This document shows positions 24,668 to 34,079 of a DNA stretch of 46,792 nt, piece after piece. This DNA is from Oscillibacter sp. (GTDB lineage Bacteria > Bacillota > Clostridia > Oscillospirales > Oscillospiraceae), in the NCBI GenBank assembly GCA_017446225.1, contig JAFSRH010000029.1, positions 1 through 46,792 on the forward strand. The letters are read 5' to 3'. The notes beneath the pieces were generated by a model. The model saw nothing but the letters and a program-made list of their open reading frames with translations. It ran no database searches and had not been told where the DNA came from. The translations under genes and the position numbers were made by a program. Each line of letters opens with the position of its first letter. Position 1 is the first letter of the stretch.

Positions 24668-26634
24668 GTCTGCCCCCTTAATTCTATAATCCGGTCCCGC
24701 AGGGCGGCCGCGTATTCAAATTCCAGCATTTTACTGGCTTCCCGCATGGCCTTCTCTAATTTCCGGATCTCCGCGTCCCGTTCGGCCTCCGTCAGTTTGC
24801 GTCTCTTGCGTTGCGTGACCGTCTCCTCGTCCGCCGTCTTGGCGATTTCCAGTATCTCCCGCACGCCCTTGACAATCGTTTTCGGCTCGATTCCGTGGGC
24901 CTTGTTGTAGGCCTCCTGAATCGCGCGCCGCCGCGCGGTTTCGTCCATGGCCCCGCGCATGGCCGCCGTTACCTCGTCCGCGTACAGGATGACAAGGCCG
25001 TTGGCGTTCCGGGCCGCGCGGCCCGTGGTCTGTATCAGGGACGTTTCCGAACGAAGGAAGCCTTCCTTGTCGGCGTCCAGCACCGCCACGAGGCTGACTT
25101 CCGGCAGGTCCAGCCCCTCCCGTAACAGGTTGATTCCTACCAGTACGTCAAACTCTCCAAGGCGCAAGTCCCGGATAATCTCCATACGCTCTATCGTTTG
25201 CACGTCCGAGTGGAGATAGCGGACCTTCACGCCGGCCGCGCTCAGGTACTCCGTGAGGTCCTCCGCCATTTTTTTGGTCAGCGTGGTGACAAGTACCCGC
25301 TCTTTGCGCTCCGTCCGGAGGCGGATTTCCGACAACAGGTCGTCAATCTGTCCGGTCACGGGACGCGTTTCCACGCGCGGGTCCAGCAGTCCGGTCGGGC
25401 GGATGACCTGTTCCACAATGTTGTCGGCCTGTTCGCGCTCATAGGGTCCCGGCGTGGCGGACACGAACACCGCCTGACCGATACGCGCTTCAAACTCTTC
25501 AAACGTCAGGGGCCGGTTGTCGTAGGCGCACGGAAGCCGGAAGCCGTACTTTACGAGGCTGTCTTTCCGCGCATGGTCGCCGTTATACATGGCCCGGACC
25601 TGCGGAAGGGTGACATGACTTTCGTCCACGAACAGTAAAAAGTCTTTGGGGAAGAAATCCAGAAGCGTCATGGGCGCGGAGCCTTTCGGACGGTTCGAGA
25701 TAATCCGGGAGTAGTTTTCGATTCCGGAACAGTAGCCCAGTTCGGATATCATCTCCATATCGTATTCCGTACGCTGGCGGATACGCTGGGCCTCCACAAG
25801 CTGGTTGCGGTCGGTGAAATACTTGACCTGTTCCTCCAACTCCTCCCGGATTTGGACAAGGGCGCGGTCCATTTTCGGCCGGGTGGTTACGAAGTGGCTG
25901 GCGGGGTAGATCGCCACGTGCTTCAGACGCCGGTTGACGGCGCCTGTCAGCGGCTGGAAGTCGCTGATACGCTCGATCTCATCCCCGAAGAACTCCACCC
26001 GGATGGCGCGGTCCCGGTAATAGGCGGGGTAAATTTCCACGGTGTCGCCGCGCACACGGAATTTGTTCCGCTCAAAGGCCACATCGTTCCGCTCGTAACG
26101 GTTCTCCACCAGACGCCTTAACAGTTCGTCCCGGTTGAACTCCGCTCCCACGCGGAGGGAAATTACCAGCTTTGCGAAGTCGTCCGGCTCCCCCAGCCCG
26201 TAGATACAGGACACGGACGAGACCACAATCACGTCCCGGCGTTCCAGCAGCGCGCAGGTCGCCGAAAGGCGTAAACGGTCGATTTCATCATTGGTCGCGG
26301 CGTCCTTGGCAATATAGGTGTCGGTGTGGGGGATGTACGCCTCCGGCTGATAGTAGTCGTAGTAGCTGACGAAGTATTCCACGGCGTTGTTTGGGAAGTA
26401 TTCTTTGAATTCCGCGCACAACTGCCCGGCCAGCGTCTTGTTATGGGCCAGTATCAGGGTCGGACGCTGGACCCGTTCAATGACGTTGGCCATGGTAAAG
26501 GTCTTGCCGGAACCCGTGACCCCTAACAGGACCTGATTCCGCAAGCCGTTTTCAAGGCCTTGCGCAAGGGCGTCAATGGCCTGCGGCTGGTCCCCGGAAG
26601 GACGGTATTCCGATACCAGTTCAAAACGGGACAT
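24664..26634 (-). CDS. uvrB: UvrABC excision nuclease subunit B
   Basis: 656 aa from the ATG at 26634 (AAGGAAGGA upstream); the longer frame has no ribosome site. Walker A GVTGSGKT is at 38-45, the DNA-clamping beta-hairpin is seen in [20 protein letters not shown], Walker B in [12 protein letters not shown], and helicase motif VI in QTTGRAARN. The C-terminal UVR domain (about 620-652) that contacts UvrC is intact. UvrB is the damage-verification helicase of nucleotide excision repair. The start overlaps the upstream RadC-like gene by 14 bases. uvrA and uvrC are not in the window. Confidence 0.97.
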   Translation of the reverse strand: MSRFELVSEYRPSGDQPQAIDALAQGLENGLRNQVLLGVTGSGKTFTMANVIERVQRPTLILAHNKTLAGQLCAEFKEYFPNNAVEYFVSYYDYYQPEAYIPHTDTYIAKDAATNDEIDRLRLSATCALLERRDVIVVSSVSCIYGLGEPDDFAKLVISLRVGAEFNRDELLRRLVENRYERNDVAFERNKFRVRGDTVEIYPAYYRDRAIRVEFFGDEIERISDFQPLTGAVNRRLKHVAIYPASHFVTTRPKMDRALVQIREELEEQVKYFTDRNQLVEAQRIRQRTEYDMEMISELGYCSGIENYSRIISNRPKGSAPMTLLDFFPKDFLLFVDESHVTLPQVRAMYNGDHARKDSLVKYGFRLPCAYDNRPLTFEEFEARIGQAVFVSATPGPYEREQADNIVEQVIRPTGLLDPRVETRPVTGQIDDLLSEIRLRTERKERVLVTTLTKKMAEDLTEYLSAAGVKVRYLHSDVQTIERMEIIRDLRLGEFDVLVGINLLREGLDLPEVSLVAVLDADKEGFLRSETSLIQTTGRAARNANGLVILYADEVTAAMRGAMDETARRRAIQEAYNKAHGIEPKTIVKGVREILEIAKTADEETVTQRKRRKLTEAERDAEIRKLEKAMREASKMLEFEYAAALRDRIIELRGQT

Positions 26635-27319
26635 ACTCAATGATCCTTCCTTTCTGTGTCGCGGAGACGCTTTCCGACAGGGAGACAAAATCATCGTCCG
26701 AAACCACCAGATAGTCCCGGAACGATACCCGGACGGTGTCCAGCGCGGCGCGGAGATTCTCCGCGGTTTCGGCGTCTTTTACGGAGAGGGTGAGCAATCC
26801 GCCCGTCTGACGGCGGCATATGGCCACGTTGTCCGCCGCGGACTCCAACGCGCCTTCCACGCTGTGCCGAATCAGGTCCTGTCCGCCATTGGGGAGCGGG
26901 TAACAGGCAAGGAAAGCGTTTCCGCTCAGGCAGAGTTCGTAAAACATTTCCCGGGACTGTCCGTGCACCAGCTCCATGAAATAGCGTCCGATATCCGGCA
27001 CGCCCGCGAAGGTGTCGGGCCTCCGCTCCATGCTTTCCAAAAATATCTGCCGTCCGGTCTGGGCGATCAGCGCGAGAAACACGGCGGCGGATTCGTTCAG
27101 TCCGCCCACGGCCTTTAGCTGGCCAACGGAGGAGAAGAGCAGATTTTGAATGGAGCCGTACTTTTTCAGGACGCTTTCCGACAGGGCGCGGTTGTCCGAC
27201 CGCGGGAAAACGTAACTCAACAGCAGTTCCAAAATTTCCTGCGCGCTCAGGGCCTCGATACCGACCGCAATCAGACGCTGACGGATGTCTTTCAGACGGG
27301 TTCGGGACGTTTCTTCCAT
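26621..27319 (-). CDS. RadC-like protein with a degenerate JAMM site
   Basis: 232 aa. N-terminal helix-hairpin-helix part (about 1-90; [20 protein letters not shown]) followed by a JAB/MPN-like domain (about 105-215). In RadC the metal site is HNHPSG...D; here the matching stretch is [16 protein letters not shown], so both histidines are lost while the aspartate remains. A metal-dependent activity is unlikely. The ATG at 27319 has AAGGAG before it. The 3' end overlaps uvrB by 14 bases, which suggests joint expression with repair genes. Confidence 0.82.
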   Translation of the reverse strand: MEETSRTRLKDIRQRLIAVGIEALSAQEILELLLSYVFPRSDNRALSESVLKKYGSIQNLLFSSVGQLKAVGGLNESAAVFLALIAQTGRQIFLESMERRPDTFAGVPDIGRYFMELVHGQSREMFYELCLSGNAFLACYPLPNGGQDLIRHSVEGALESAADNVAICRRQTGGLLTLSVKDAETAENLRAALDTVRVSFRDYLVVSDDDFVSLSESVSATQKGRIIEYVPF

Positions 27320-27357
27320 TATGTCCACTCCTTCGGGGATACGGCAAACCGGGGAAA

Positions 27358-27383
27358 GGGCAACCTCATTCCTGAAGTTGCCC
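27358..27383 (-). terminator. Weak hairpin between divIVA and the RadC-like gene
   Basis: GGGCAAC (27358-27364) pairs with GTTGCCC (27377-27383). In the minus direction it is followed by TTTCCCC, only a short T-run. It may attenuate read-through from the sepF-divIVA genes into the RadC-like gene. Confidence 0.4.
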
Positions 27384-27419
27384 GGTTTTCCCGCCTCATA
27401 CGAGATATCGTCCGAACGG

Positions 27420-28007
27420 TCAGTCTTTTTGGAGCGACTGGCCAAATTTGAGCGCTTCCAGATGGGGCGCGGATTCTGTCCCTTCCGTTTCCGGATGTAC
27501 GTCTTTCTGTCCGGACGGCGTTTCCGCGTCCTCCTCCTCCGGGAGCGTCACGTTCACCTGCATTTGCGGCAACTGTTCCAGAAATTTCAGTTCCTGCGAA
27601 CAAAGTTCCCGGCCGGAAGCGATAAACCGCGCCATTTCCGTACGGCCCCGGCGCATCCGTTCCTCTAATTCCGCCACCTCTCTGCGGCAGTCGTCCCGCC
27701 GCGCCAAGGCCTCGTCGCTGGCGTTGGCAAGGATTTCGTCCCGCCGGGTTTCGGCGTCCTTGAGGATTCCTTCCGCGGTTCTCTGCGCGGCCAGCAACGC
27801 CGAACGCATGGCTTCCTCTGTGGCGCGGTATTCCTCCACCTTGTCAACCATGACCTTCAACTTCGATTTCAGGTTTGCGTTCTCCTTATGCAGCGCGGCG
27901 TAATCCTCCGCCACGGCGTCCAGAAACTCATCGACCGCGGACATGGAGTACCCGCGAAAGAGCGCCTTCGTAAAAACATGGCCGGAAACTTCCTGTGGTT
28001 TGAGCAT
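27420..28007 (-). CDS. divIVA: DivIVA-domain cell-division/polarity protein
   Basis: 195 aa. The N-terminal DivIVA domain (LKPQEVSGHVFTKALFRGYS, then VDEFLDAVAEDY) is followed by a long coiled coil (about 35-140) and an acidic, proline-containing tail. DivIVA binds negatively curved membrane at poles and septa. Typical neighbour of sepF in Firmicutes. The short C-terminal tail differs from that of Bacillus DivIVA. Confidence 0.9.
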   Translation of the reverse strand: MLKPQEVSGHVFTKALFRGYSMSAVDEFLDAVAEDYAALHKENANLKSKLKVMVDKVEEYRATEEAMRSALLAAQRTAEGILKDAETRRDEILANASDEALARRDDCRREVAELEERMRRGRTEMARFIASGRELCSQELKFLEQLPQMQVNVTLPEEEDAETPSGQKDVHPETEGTESAPHLEALKFGQSLQKD

Positions 28008-28062
28008 AACGTATTCGTCCTCTCTTTATTGTTGAATTTCGCGCGCAACGGCGCGGAACCGG

Positions 28063-28509
28063 TTAGAAATACAGACCGCTGCTTTCGAGTTCGTCAATCA
28101 AATCCCCCTCAATTTCCACGTGATAGGGGGTGATCAGGTAGGTATTGGCGGCGATTTTCTTAATTTTGCCCTCCCCGGCATAGGCCACGCCGGAGAGGAA
28201 GTCCAACAGCCGCTTCGCCTCCTCTTTCGGCGTGGATTCCAGATTCAGCACCACGGTGCGGCGGTCTTTGAGGTGGTCGGCGATTTCCGCGGCGTTCTCA
28301 AAGCGTTCCGGCTTGACGAGCATGACCCGTAACTGAGTGGTGGCGTGAATGCTGACCAGCTTCCCGCGGCGTTCCTCGGCTCTGGGGCGGCGTTCCTCGT
28401 AGGAGCCACGACCACGCGTGTCGGTTTCCTCATCCTCATATTCATCGGAATATTCGTCCTCATCGGCATAGGGGTGAGTAATCTTTTTCAGCTCCTCGAA
28501 GATGTTCAT
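28063..28509 (-). CDS. sepF: Cell-division protein SepF
   Basis: 148 aa. The N-terminus MNIFEELKKI is the amphipathic membrane anchor, an acidic and Arg-rich linker follows (about 15-50), and the SepF core occupies about 58-145 (LVKPERFENAAEIADHLKDR, VVLNLE, RLLDFLSGVAYA). SepF tethers FtsZ to the membrane and forms arcs at the septum. It overlaps the stop of the upstream YggS-type gene by 4 bases (ATGA), so the pair is translationally coupled. Confidence 0.95.
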   Translation of the reverse strand: MNIFEELKKITHPYADEDEYSDEYEDEETDTRGRGSYEERRPRAEERRGKLVSIHATTQLRVMLVKPERFENAAEIADHLKDRRTVVLNLESTPKEEAKRLLDFLSGVAYAGEGKIKKIAANTYLITPYHVEIEGDLIDELESSGLYF

Positions 28510-29216
28510 ATCTTAGCGCCTCCTGTATCATAATGGCGCGCCCCGAAAATGGCCGTGCCCACACGGACCATCGTTGCCCCGGCGCGGACGGCGTCCTCAT
28601 AGTCGCCGCTCATCCCCATGGAAAGTTCCATAGGCACATTATGAAACAATTTTTCTCTGATGTCAACATAAAGAGCGCGGACTTCTTGAAAATAGTGGCA
28701 AGTGGCGAGACGGTCGGCGTTGGCGGGCGGGACGGTCATCACGCCGCGCATACGGACATGGGGCAGGGAAAGGGTCCGCTCCGCGGCGCGGAAGAGTTCC
28801 GAAGGGGCAAAGCCGCTTTTCGCGGCCTCCGCGCCGATATTGACTTCCAGAAGCACCGGCTGAACGAGATTTCGCGCGGCGGCGGCCTTTTCGATTTCCA
28901 GCAGAAGCGCCTCCGAGCCGACCGACTGTATCAAGGCAACCTGTCCGACCACCTGCCGGACCTTGTTCCGCTGTAAGTGGCCGATAAAGTGAAGGGGGAC
29001 GCCGTCATAGGCGCGTTCGGCGAGTTTGGCGCGCATTTCCTGCACGCGGTTTTCCCCGAGCGCGTCAATTCCCGCCGCGGCGGCCGCCTGACAGGCGGCG
29101 GCGTCCGTCATTTTACTGGCGCCCACCAGCGTGATATCACGTCCTGTCCGGCCCGATTCGCGGGCGGCGGCGTCAATTTTTTCGCGTACCAGCGCGATAT
29201 TTTCCGCAATGGACAT
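28506..29216 (-). CDS. YggS/PROSC-type PLP homeostasis protein
   Basis: 236 aa, single-domain PLP-binding barrel. The PLP lysine is in LVGASKM; GENRVQE, HFIGHLQRNK and the C-terminal MGMSGDYEDAV and RVGTAIFG motifs are typical. In Bacillus the homologue is ylmE, next to sepF (ylmF). The family buffers pyridoxal phosphate and has no known catalytic reaction. The ATG at 29216 has AAAAGGAG eight bases upstream; the GTG at 29225 is too close to it. Confidence 0.95.
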   Translation of the reverse strand: MSIAENIALVREKIDAAARESGRTGRDITLVGASKMTDAAACQAAAAAGIDALGENRVQEMRAKLAERAYDGVPLHFIGHLQRNKVRQVVGQVALIQSVGSEALLLEIEKAAAARNLVQPVLLEVNIGAEAAKSGFAPSELFRAAERTLSLPHVRMRGVMTVPPANADRLATCHYFQEVRALYVDIREKLFHNVPMELSMGMSGDYEDAVRAGATMVRVGTAIFGARHYDTGGAKI

Positions 29217-29246
29217 TCGTCCCACTCCTTTTGATTCTTTTTCTAC

Positions 29247-30512
29247 TCAGCGCGCCATGTCGCCCAGACCGGTCAGGATTTTGCCATCGTAGAGGTCCCG
29301 CGCGCGCACAATGACCTCGTCCCCGGCGCGTACGCGGAGAATGTCGGACGCCTCCGGCGCGGCCCGTACCAGAAGGAAGTCCTCCCCGGTATAAAACACC
29401 TCCACGGGCTTGAAGCGGGCTTCCGTGCCCATGACGCAGTAGACGCCCTGCCGTTTTTCCTCGTCCTCCCCGGCGGGGAGCAGCCGGAGCGCCTCCCGGG
29501 GGACCCGCAAGCCCTCCCGGCTTCCGTATACCAGCAACGCCTTCTGACGCCGCAACAGGGTGACGTCCGACAAGTATTCCTGACAGCGCAGTACAATGAC
29601 GGCGCGTCCGTTTTCCTCCTCCCCGACAAGGTACAGCTCCACGGGGAAGTCGCGGTCAATGCCCCTTGTGAAGCGCAGAAGCAACGGCGCGGAGACGGCA
29701 CGGGCGCGCAGTTCCTCTATGCGGTCCGTGGGAAGGGCGGCGGCGTAGTACCACGCGTCGCCGTAGACCATCTTTCCGGCGGGGGAAATGGCCTGTTCGT
29801 CCGGGTCCAGCGCGGCAAGGCCGGACGGCGTCAGGTCCCGGAGCGTTTCGGGGGTCAGGACCGCCTCATAGCCGTCCGTAACGGACGAGTACAGCCCGGA
29901 ACGGGACGCCGTGATTTTGCGGACTTCCCGTTCCGTGCGGTCGCGCAGGGTTTCGAGCGAGTTTTCCAGCTCCCCGATTTCCATATCAAGATTGTTCAGG
30001 TCGGCGGGGGCGTAGTCACGCTTCAGGATGAGCGTCCGCAGCTGAGAACCCTCTTCCCGGGCGCGGTCGAGACGGTCCGCCGACAGCGCGGCGCGGTACC
30101 GCAAGAGACATTGAAAAATCTGGCTGTCCATCTGGGACGACACCTCCGCGCCCGTGGCGGTATCCCGCGCGTAGCGCAGTTGTTCCAGACGGCGTTCCAC
30201 CGCGTCCATCTCCGTCTGCATATTCAGCGCGGCTTGGTCCGCGTACACCCGCGCTACGGCGCCGTGTACCGATACCCGCTCCCCCTCCGCCCGGCCGGAA
30301 CGTATAAAGGCCCCGTCCCCGGCCGGAAGCGCGGCCTCCTCCCGGATGACACATCCGTTGAGTTCCACGCTCTCCTCGAAGCGGTAAAGCCAGACCGCCG
30401 TGGTGGAAAACGGGTCGGCGAAGTAACGGACGGTCTGGACTCCGAAGTAAACGGACGACAACAACACCAGCAGGCCCACCAGAAGGCGGAACCCTAAACC
30501 GCGTGTGTTCAT
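29247..30512 (-). CDS. HlyD-like membrane-anchored adaptor protein
   Basis: 421 aa. One N-terminal membrane helix (about 6-28), then a split lipoyl-like/coiled-coil layout: VELNGCVIREE and SGRAEGERVSVHGAVARVY form the first half-motif, a coiled coil runs from about 95 to 215 (QTEMDAVERRLEQLRYA), and a C-terminal beta-rich part includes VPREALRLLP and ILRVRAGDEVIVRA. This resembles the periplasmic adaptor/HlyD family, though no ABC or RND transporter is adjacent. Its place between hfq and sepF suggests an envelope or division role. The ATG at 30512 has GAGAGGAG upstream. Confidence 0.75.
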   Translation of the reverse strand: MNTRGLGFRLLVGLLVLLSSVYFGVQTVRYFADPFSTTAVWLYRFEESVELNGCVIREEAALPAGDGAFIRSGRAEGERVSVHGAVARVYADQAALNMQTEMDAVERRLEQLRYARDTATGAEVSSQMDSQIFQCLLRYRAALSADRLDRAREEGSQLRTLILKRDYAPADLNNLDMEIGELENSLETLRDRTEREVRKITASRSGLYSSVTDGYEAVLTPETLRDLTPSGLAALDPDEQAISPAGKMVYGDAWYYAAALPTDRIEELRARAVSAPLLLRFTRGIDRDFPVELYLVGEEENGRAVIVLRCQEYLSDVTLLRRQKALLVYGSREGLRVPREALRLLPAGEDEEKRQGVYCVMGTEARFKPVEVFYTGEDFLLVRAAPEASDILRVRAGDEVIVRARDLYDGKILTGLGDMAR

Positions 30513-30607
30513 ACGCGAAAACTCCTCTCTGTCTTTGTTCCTCACGGTTCATAAAGCCCGGAGCGTATCGGGGCTTGTCCGCGACCGCTCCGGAATGTAG
30601 GTTCAGG

Positions 30608-30844
30608 TCATAAAAAGGCGTTTTCTTCGGTCAGGTCCACGGGCCGGGACGGGGCAATGGTAGAAATTGCGTGCTTGTAAATCATCTGCTGGCGGCCCTC
30701 GCTGTCGAGAATGACGGCGAAGGCGTCAAAGCCCGTGATGATTCCGCGCATTTGAAAGCCGTTCATCAGGAACATGGTAACGGGCACCCGGTCCCGCCTC
30801 GCGCGGATGAGGAAGAGTTCCTGTAAGTTTGCCTTGTTCTGCAT
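30608..30844 (-). CDS. hfq: RNA chaperone Hfq
   Basis: 78 aa, full length for Gram-positive Hfq. Sm1 motif [20 protein letters not shown] and Sm2 motif YKHAISTI are intact. Forms a hexameric ring that binds A-rich and U-rich RNA. AAAAAGGAG lies before the ATG at 30844; the frame continues far upstream as a shadow of miaA. Order miaA-hfq is conserved in many bacteria. A hairpin AAGCCC/GGGCTT at 30554-30576 downstream has no clear T-run. Confidence 0.95.
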   Translation of the reverse strand: MQNKANLQELFLIRARRDRVPVTMFLMNGFQMRGIITGFDAFAVILDSEGRQQMIYKHAISTIAPSRPVDLTEENAFL

Positions 30845-30963
30845 GTGTATCGCTCCTTTTTCTGTTTTTCGGCCCGTGACCGGAGACGGGCGCGGGGAAC
30901 TTCTCCGCCCGCGCGGCGTCCGCCGGAACAGTCCCAACCGCGGACGGGGGTTGTCCGCTGTCT

Positions 30964-31905
30964 TTAGCATACGCCATGGCTCAAGAGGTAATTTGTCGAA
31001 AGCCGGCCTATCTCCGAAAAATCCTGTCCCGTCCGGCGTTCCAGCCAGTACATTTCCGGATTGCGCCGGAACCACGTCAACTGCCGTTTGGCGTACTGCC
31101 GGGTACGGAGTTTGACTTCCGCAATCCCTTCTTGCAAGGTTACGCGCCCGTCCAGCACGGGCAAAAGTTCCTTGTAGCCGATTGCCTGTAGCGCGGTGGC
31201 GTCCGGCGGCACGCGGGCGGCGAGCGCGCGGACTTCTTCCAGCAAACCGTCCGCCATCATCCGGTCTACCCGGCGGTCCAGCGCGGCCTTCATTTCCTCC
31301 CGGTCGTGGTAACGCAGTCCCAGCCAGAGGGCGCGGTAACGCGGCGGCAGGGCCTGCGTTGCGGCATTGTGGGCCGTGATGGTCCGCCCGGTCTCCCGGT
31401 AGACTTCCAGCGCACGGAGCACGCGTTTTTTGTCGGACGGGTGGATTCTGGCGGCGGCGGCCGGGTCCGCCGCGCGCAGTTCGCGTAACAGAGGTTCGAT
31501 TCCGTCCCGGAGCAGTTCGGCCTCCAAGGCGCGCCGGACGTCTCCTCCGCTCTGTCCGGGGGCGAATCCGCTTTGACGAAGCAGGGCTTCCATCCAAAGT
31601 CCGGTACCGCCGACCACAAACGGACGTTTCCCGCGGGCAAGAATGTCATCGACCACCGGGGCGGCGGCTTGCACGTAACGCGCCACGGACCACGCCTCCG
31701 AGGGGTCCGCGACCGCGAGCATGTGATGAGGAACGCCGCGCATTTCCTCCGGAGTCGGCGCGGCGGAGCCAATGGACATCCCCCGGTAAATCTGCATGGA
31801 GTCGGCGGAGACCACTTCCCCGCCAAAGCGCCGGGCCAGCAGGACGCCTAACGCGGTTTTCCCGCACCCGGTCGGCCCGGCGACACAAATCAGCGGTTCG
31901 GGCAC
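30964..31905 (-). CDS. miaA: tRNA dimethylallyltransferase MiaA
   Basis: 313 aa. P-loop [12 protein letters not shown] near the N-terminus, [23 protein letters not shown], and [16 protein letters not shown] near the C-terminus are family hallmarks. Transfers a dimethylallyl group to A37 of tRNAs reading UNN codons, the substrate that MiaB (37905) then thiolates. Start chosen as the GTG at 31905, nine bases after AAAGGAG; the ATG at 31941 lies upstream of that ribosome site. The upstream 158 bases are AT-rich, with no convincing promoter. Confidence 0.95.
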   Translation of the reverse strand: MPEPLICVAGPTGCGKTALGVLLARRFGGEVVSADSMQIYRGMSIGSAAPTPEEMRGVPHHMLAVADPSEAWSVARYVQAAAPVVDDILARGKRPFVVGGTGLWMEALLRQSGFAPGQSGGDVRRALEAELLRDGIEPLLRELRAADPAAAARIHPSDKKRVLRALEVYRETGRTITAHNAATQALPPRYRALWLGLRYHDREEMKAALDRRVDRMMADGLLEEVRALAARVPPDATALQAIGYKELLPVLDGRVTLQEGIAEVKLRTRQYAKRQLTWFRRNPEMYWLERRTGQDFSEIGRLSTNYLLSHGVC

Positions 31906-32063
31906 ATTCTCACGCTCCTTTCCCGTATGGCTACACTCCATATAATAATTCGTAAAACCGGGGAAATTTTTCGGGGTCGGCCAAGAAAAAAATTAGGAAT
32001 TGCACAATCAAAATGCCCGCGCCGCCGTCCGGACAGCGTTCCCCGCCGAACGGCAAGCCGATT

Positions 32064-34079
32064 TTATACCCTTTTAAAAAGTTTTTCAATCTCAAATTTT
32101 GTGATTTTTATGGCGACCGGCCGCCCGTGCGGACAGTAACGCACCTCCCCGCTCTGCACTTTGTCCACCAGCGCGCGCAATTCGCGCGGGGACGTCTCCT
32201 CCCCGCCCCGGATGGCCGACTTACACGCTATGGTCCGGTACATCGCCTCCCGCCGCTCTTCCGTACTGTGCCCGGTCCGCAGATTCTCCGACAGTTCCTC
32301 CAGCGTGGCGGTGAGGTCCGCGGGGTCCATGTCGGACGGAATCTCCCGGACCAGTAACGTACTCCCGCCGAAGTCCTCGCACAGAAAGCCCAACTGTTCC
32401 AAGGCGTCCAGATGGTCCAGCAGAAGCGCGGCGTCCTCGCGTGACAGTTCCACGGTGGCGGGTTGAAGGAGCGTCTGCCGCATGGGGGACGCGTCCCCCG
32501 CCTGTAGACGGTCAAAGCGGATCCGTTCATGTACGGCGTGCTTGTCGATCAGGTACAGGTTCCCGGAACTGTCCTCACAGACAATGTACGTGGCCAGCGC
32601 TTTCCCGACAATCCGCCAAGGCGCGGTACGGGGTTCCGGCAAGATATCGCGCTGTCCGGGGATTTCGTCCCGGCGTGGCCTCTCCGGACTGCCGGACGGT
32701 TGCGGCGTATCGGAAACATGAAACGGTTCCGGCGTATCCGGATTTTGCGGCGTATCGGAAATGTTGGACGGTTCCGGCGCGGTCTGATTTTGCGGCGTAT
32801 CGGGAACATCGAACGGTCCCGGCGCGGCCGGATTTTGCGGCGTATCGGGAACATCGGACGGTCCCGGCGTATCCGGATTTTGCGCCGTATCGGAAACGTG
32901 GAACGCTCCCGGCGCGGCCGGATTTTGCGGGCGTCCCGGCGTACGCGGCGGCATGGTTTCCGCGTCCGAAAAGCGGTTGACGGTGGTCCGATTCTTTCCG
33001 GAAGCGTCCGCGGCCTCCCGCCGGTACGTTTGCGCGTCCACGTTCCGGAAGAAGTCCGTACGCGGCGCGGCGGACGCCGTCACGGGGCCGCCTTTCGCGT
33101 TCAGCTCGTCCAGAACCGTGTGATAGACCGCCCGAAAGACGTCCTGCTCCTTGGAAAACTTGACTTCCGTCTTGGCCGGGTGTACGTTCACGTCCACCAT
33201 GTGGGCGGGCATGGTCACCGACAGCACGCAGCCCGGGAATTTCCCCTTCAACATCTGGTTCCGGTACGCCTCTTCCAGCGCGGCGGTCAAAATCTGGGAC
33301 TTGATGAACCGTCCGTTGAGGAAAAAAATCTGCATGGCGCGGGACCCCCGGCCGAATACCGGAAGCGTCACAAAGCCCGATACCGCGATATCGCCGCCGC
33401 GGCCCTCCGCCGCCAGCAGGGAACGCGCGAATTCCCGTCCGTACGCCGCGTACACCGCCGACAGCAGATTTCCGTCTCCGGGGGTCTGGAACACGCTCAC
33501 GCCGTCCTTCTCGAACCGGAACGAAATATCCGGATGTGACAGGGCCAAATGCTGTACGAGGCCGTTAATGGCGGCGGTTTCCGCGCTGTCCTTGCGCATG
33601 AACTTCAACCGCGCGGGCGTGTTATAGAACAGGTTCCGAACCGTGATGACGGTCCCCGCCGGCGTTCCGACTTCTTCCGGCGCGCCAAACTGCCCGCCTT
33701 CCACGCACAGACGCGCCCCCGTTTCCGCGTCCCGCCGGCGGGTCCGCGCCTCCACCCGGCTGACCGCGCAAATCGCCGCCAACGCCTCCCCGCGAAAGCC
33801 GAGCGTCTCAATTTGTCCAAGGTCATCGGCGGAGCGTACTTTGCTGGTCGCGTGACGTAAAAACGCCGTGGAAAGGTCCTCCGGGTCCATTCCGGTTCCA
33901 TCGTCCCGGACCGTAATCGAGGCCATACCGCCGCGCCGTATCGACACGCTGATGTTGTGACTTTGCGCGTCAATGGCGTTCTCGACCAGTTCCTTGACCA
34001 CGCTGGCCGGACGTTCCACCACTTCACCCGCCGCGATCAACTCCGCCACATGATGGTCCAATACCTGAATCTGTGCCAT
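32064..34079 (-). CDS. mutL: DNA mismatch repair protein MutL
   Basis: 671 aa. The GHKL ATPase motifs ELVENAIDAQ, DDGTGMD and GFRGEALAAI are at the N-terminus, the transducer domain follows, and the C-terminal dimerisation/endonuclease domain is from about 480. The endonuclease motif DQHAxxERIxxE reads DKHAVHERIRFD, with Gln to Lys and the last Glu to Asp; ACKSAIR and CPHGRP are present, so nuclease activity is plausible but not certain. The linker holds five 15-aa repeats (about residues 385-460). The start overlaps the upstream gene by 56 bases. Confidence 0.96.
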   Translation of the reverse strand: MAQIQVLDHHVAELIAAGEVVERPASVVKELVENAIDAQSHNISVSIRRGGMASITVRDDGTGMDPEDLSTAFLRHATSKVRSADDLGQIETLGFRGEALAAICAVSRVEARTRRRDAETGARLCVEGGQFGAPEEVGTPAGTVITVRNLFYNTPARLKFMRKDSAETAAINGLVQHLALSHPDISFRFEKDGVSVFQTPGDGNLLSAVYAAYGREFARSLLAAEGRGGDIAVSGFVTLPVFGRGSRAMQIFFLNGRFIKSQILTAALEEAYRNQMLKGKFPGCVLSVTMPAHMVDVNVHPAKTEVKFSKEQDVFRAVYHTVLDELNAKGGPVTASAAPRTDFFRNVDAQTYRREAADASGKNRTTVNRFSDAETMPPRTPGRPQNPAAPGAFHVSDTAQNPDTPGPSDVPDTPQNPAAPGPFDVPDTPQNQTAPEPSNISDTPQNPDTPEPFHVSDTPQPSGSPERPRRDEIPGQRDILPEPRTAPWRIVGKALATYIVCEDSSGNLYLIDKHAVHERIRFDRLQAGDASPMRQTLLQPATVELSREDAALLLDHLDALEQLGFLCEDFGGSTLLVREIPSDMDPADLTATLEELSENLRTGHSTEERREAMYRTIACKSAIRGGEETSPRELRALVDKVQSGEVRYCPHGRPVAIKITKFEIEKLFKRV
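32701..32925 (-). repeat. 45-bp tandem repeat (about five units) in the MutL linker
   Basis: The string TGCGGCGTATCGG or a near copy recurs on the plus strand at 32701, 32746, 32791, 32836 and 32881, exactly every 45 bases; a decayed copy follows at 32926. In MutL it encodes 15-residue units of the type QNPxxPxPFxVxDTP. The period keeps the frame, so copy number could vary without disrupting the protein. Confidence 0.95.

Noticed and set aside
31906-32063. Promoter before miaA
   Set aside because: AT-rich and contains TATTAT-like boxes, but no -35 box at suitable spacing.
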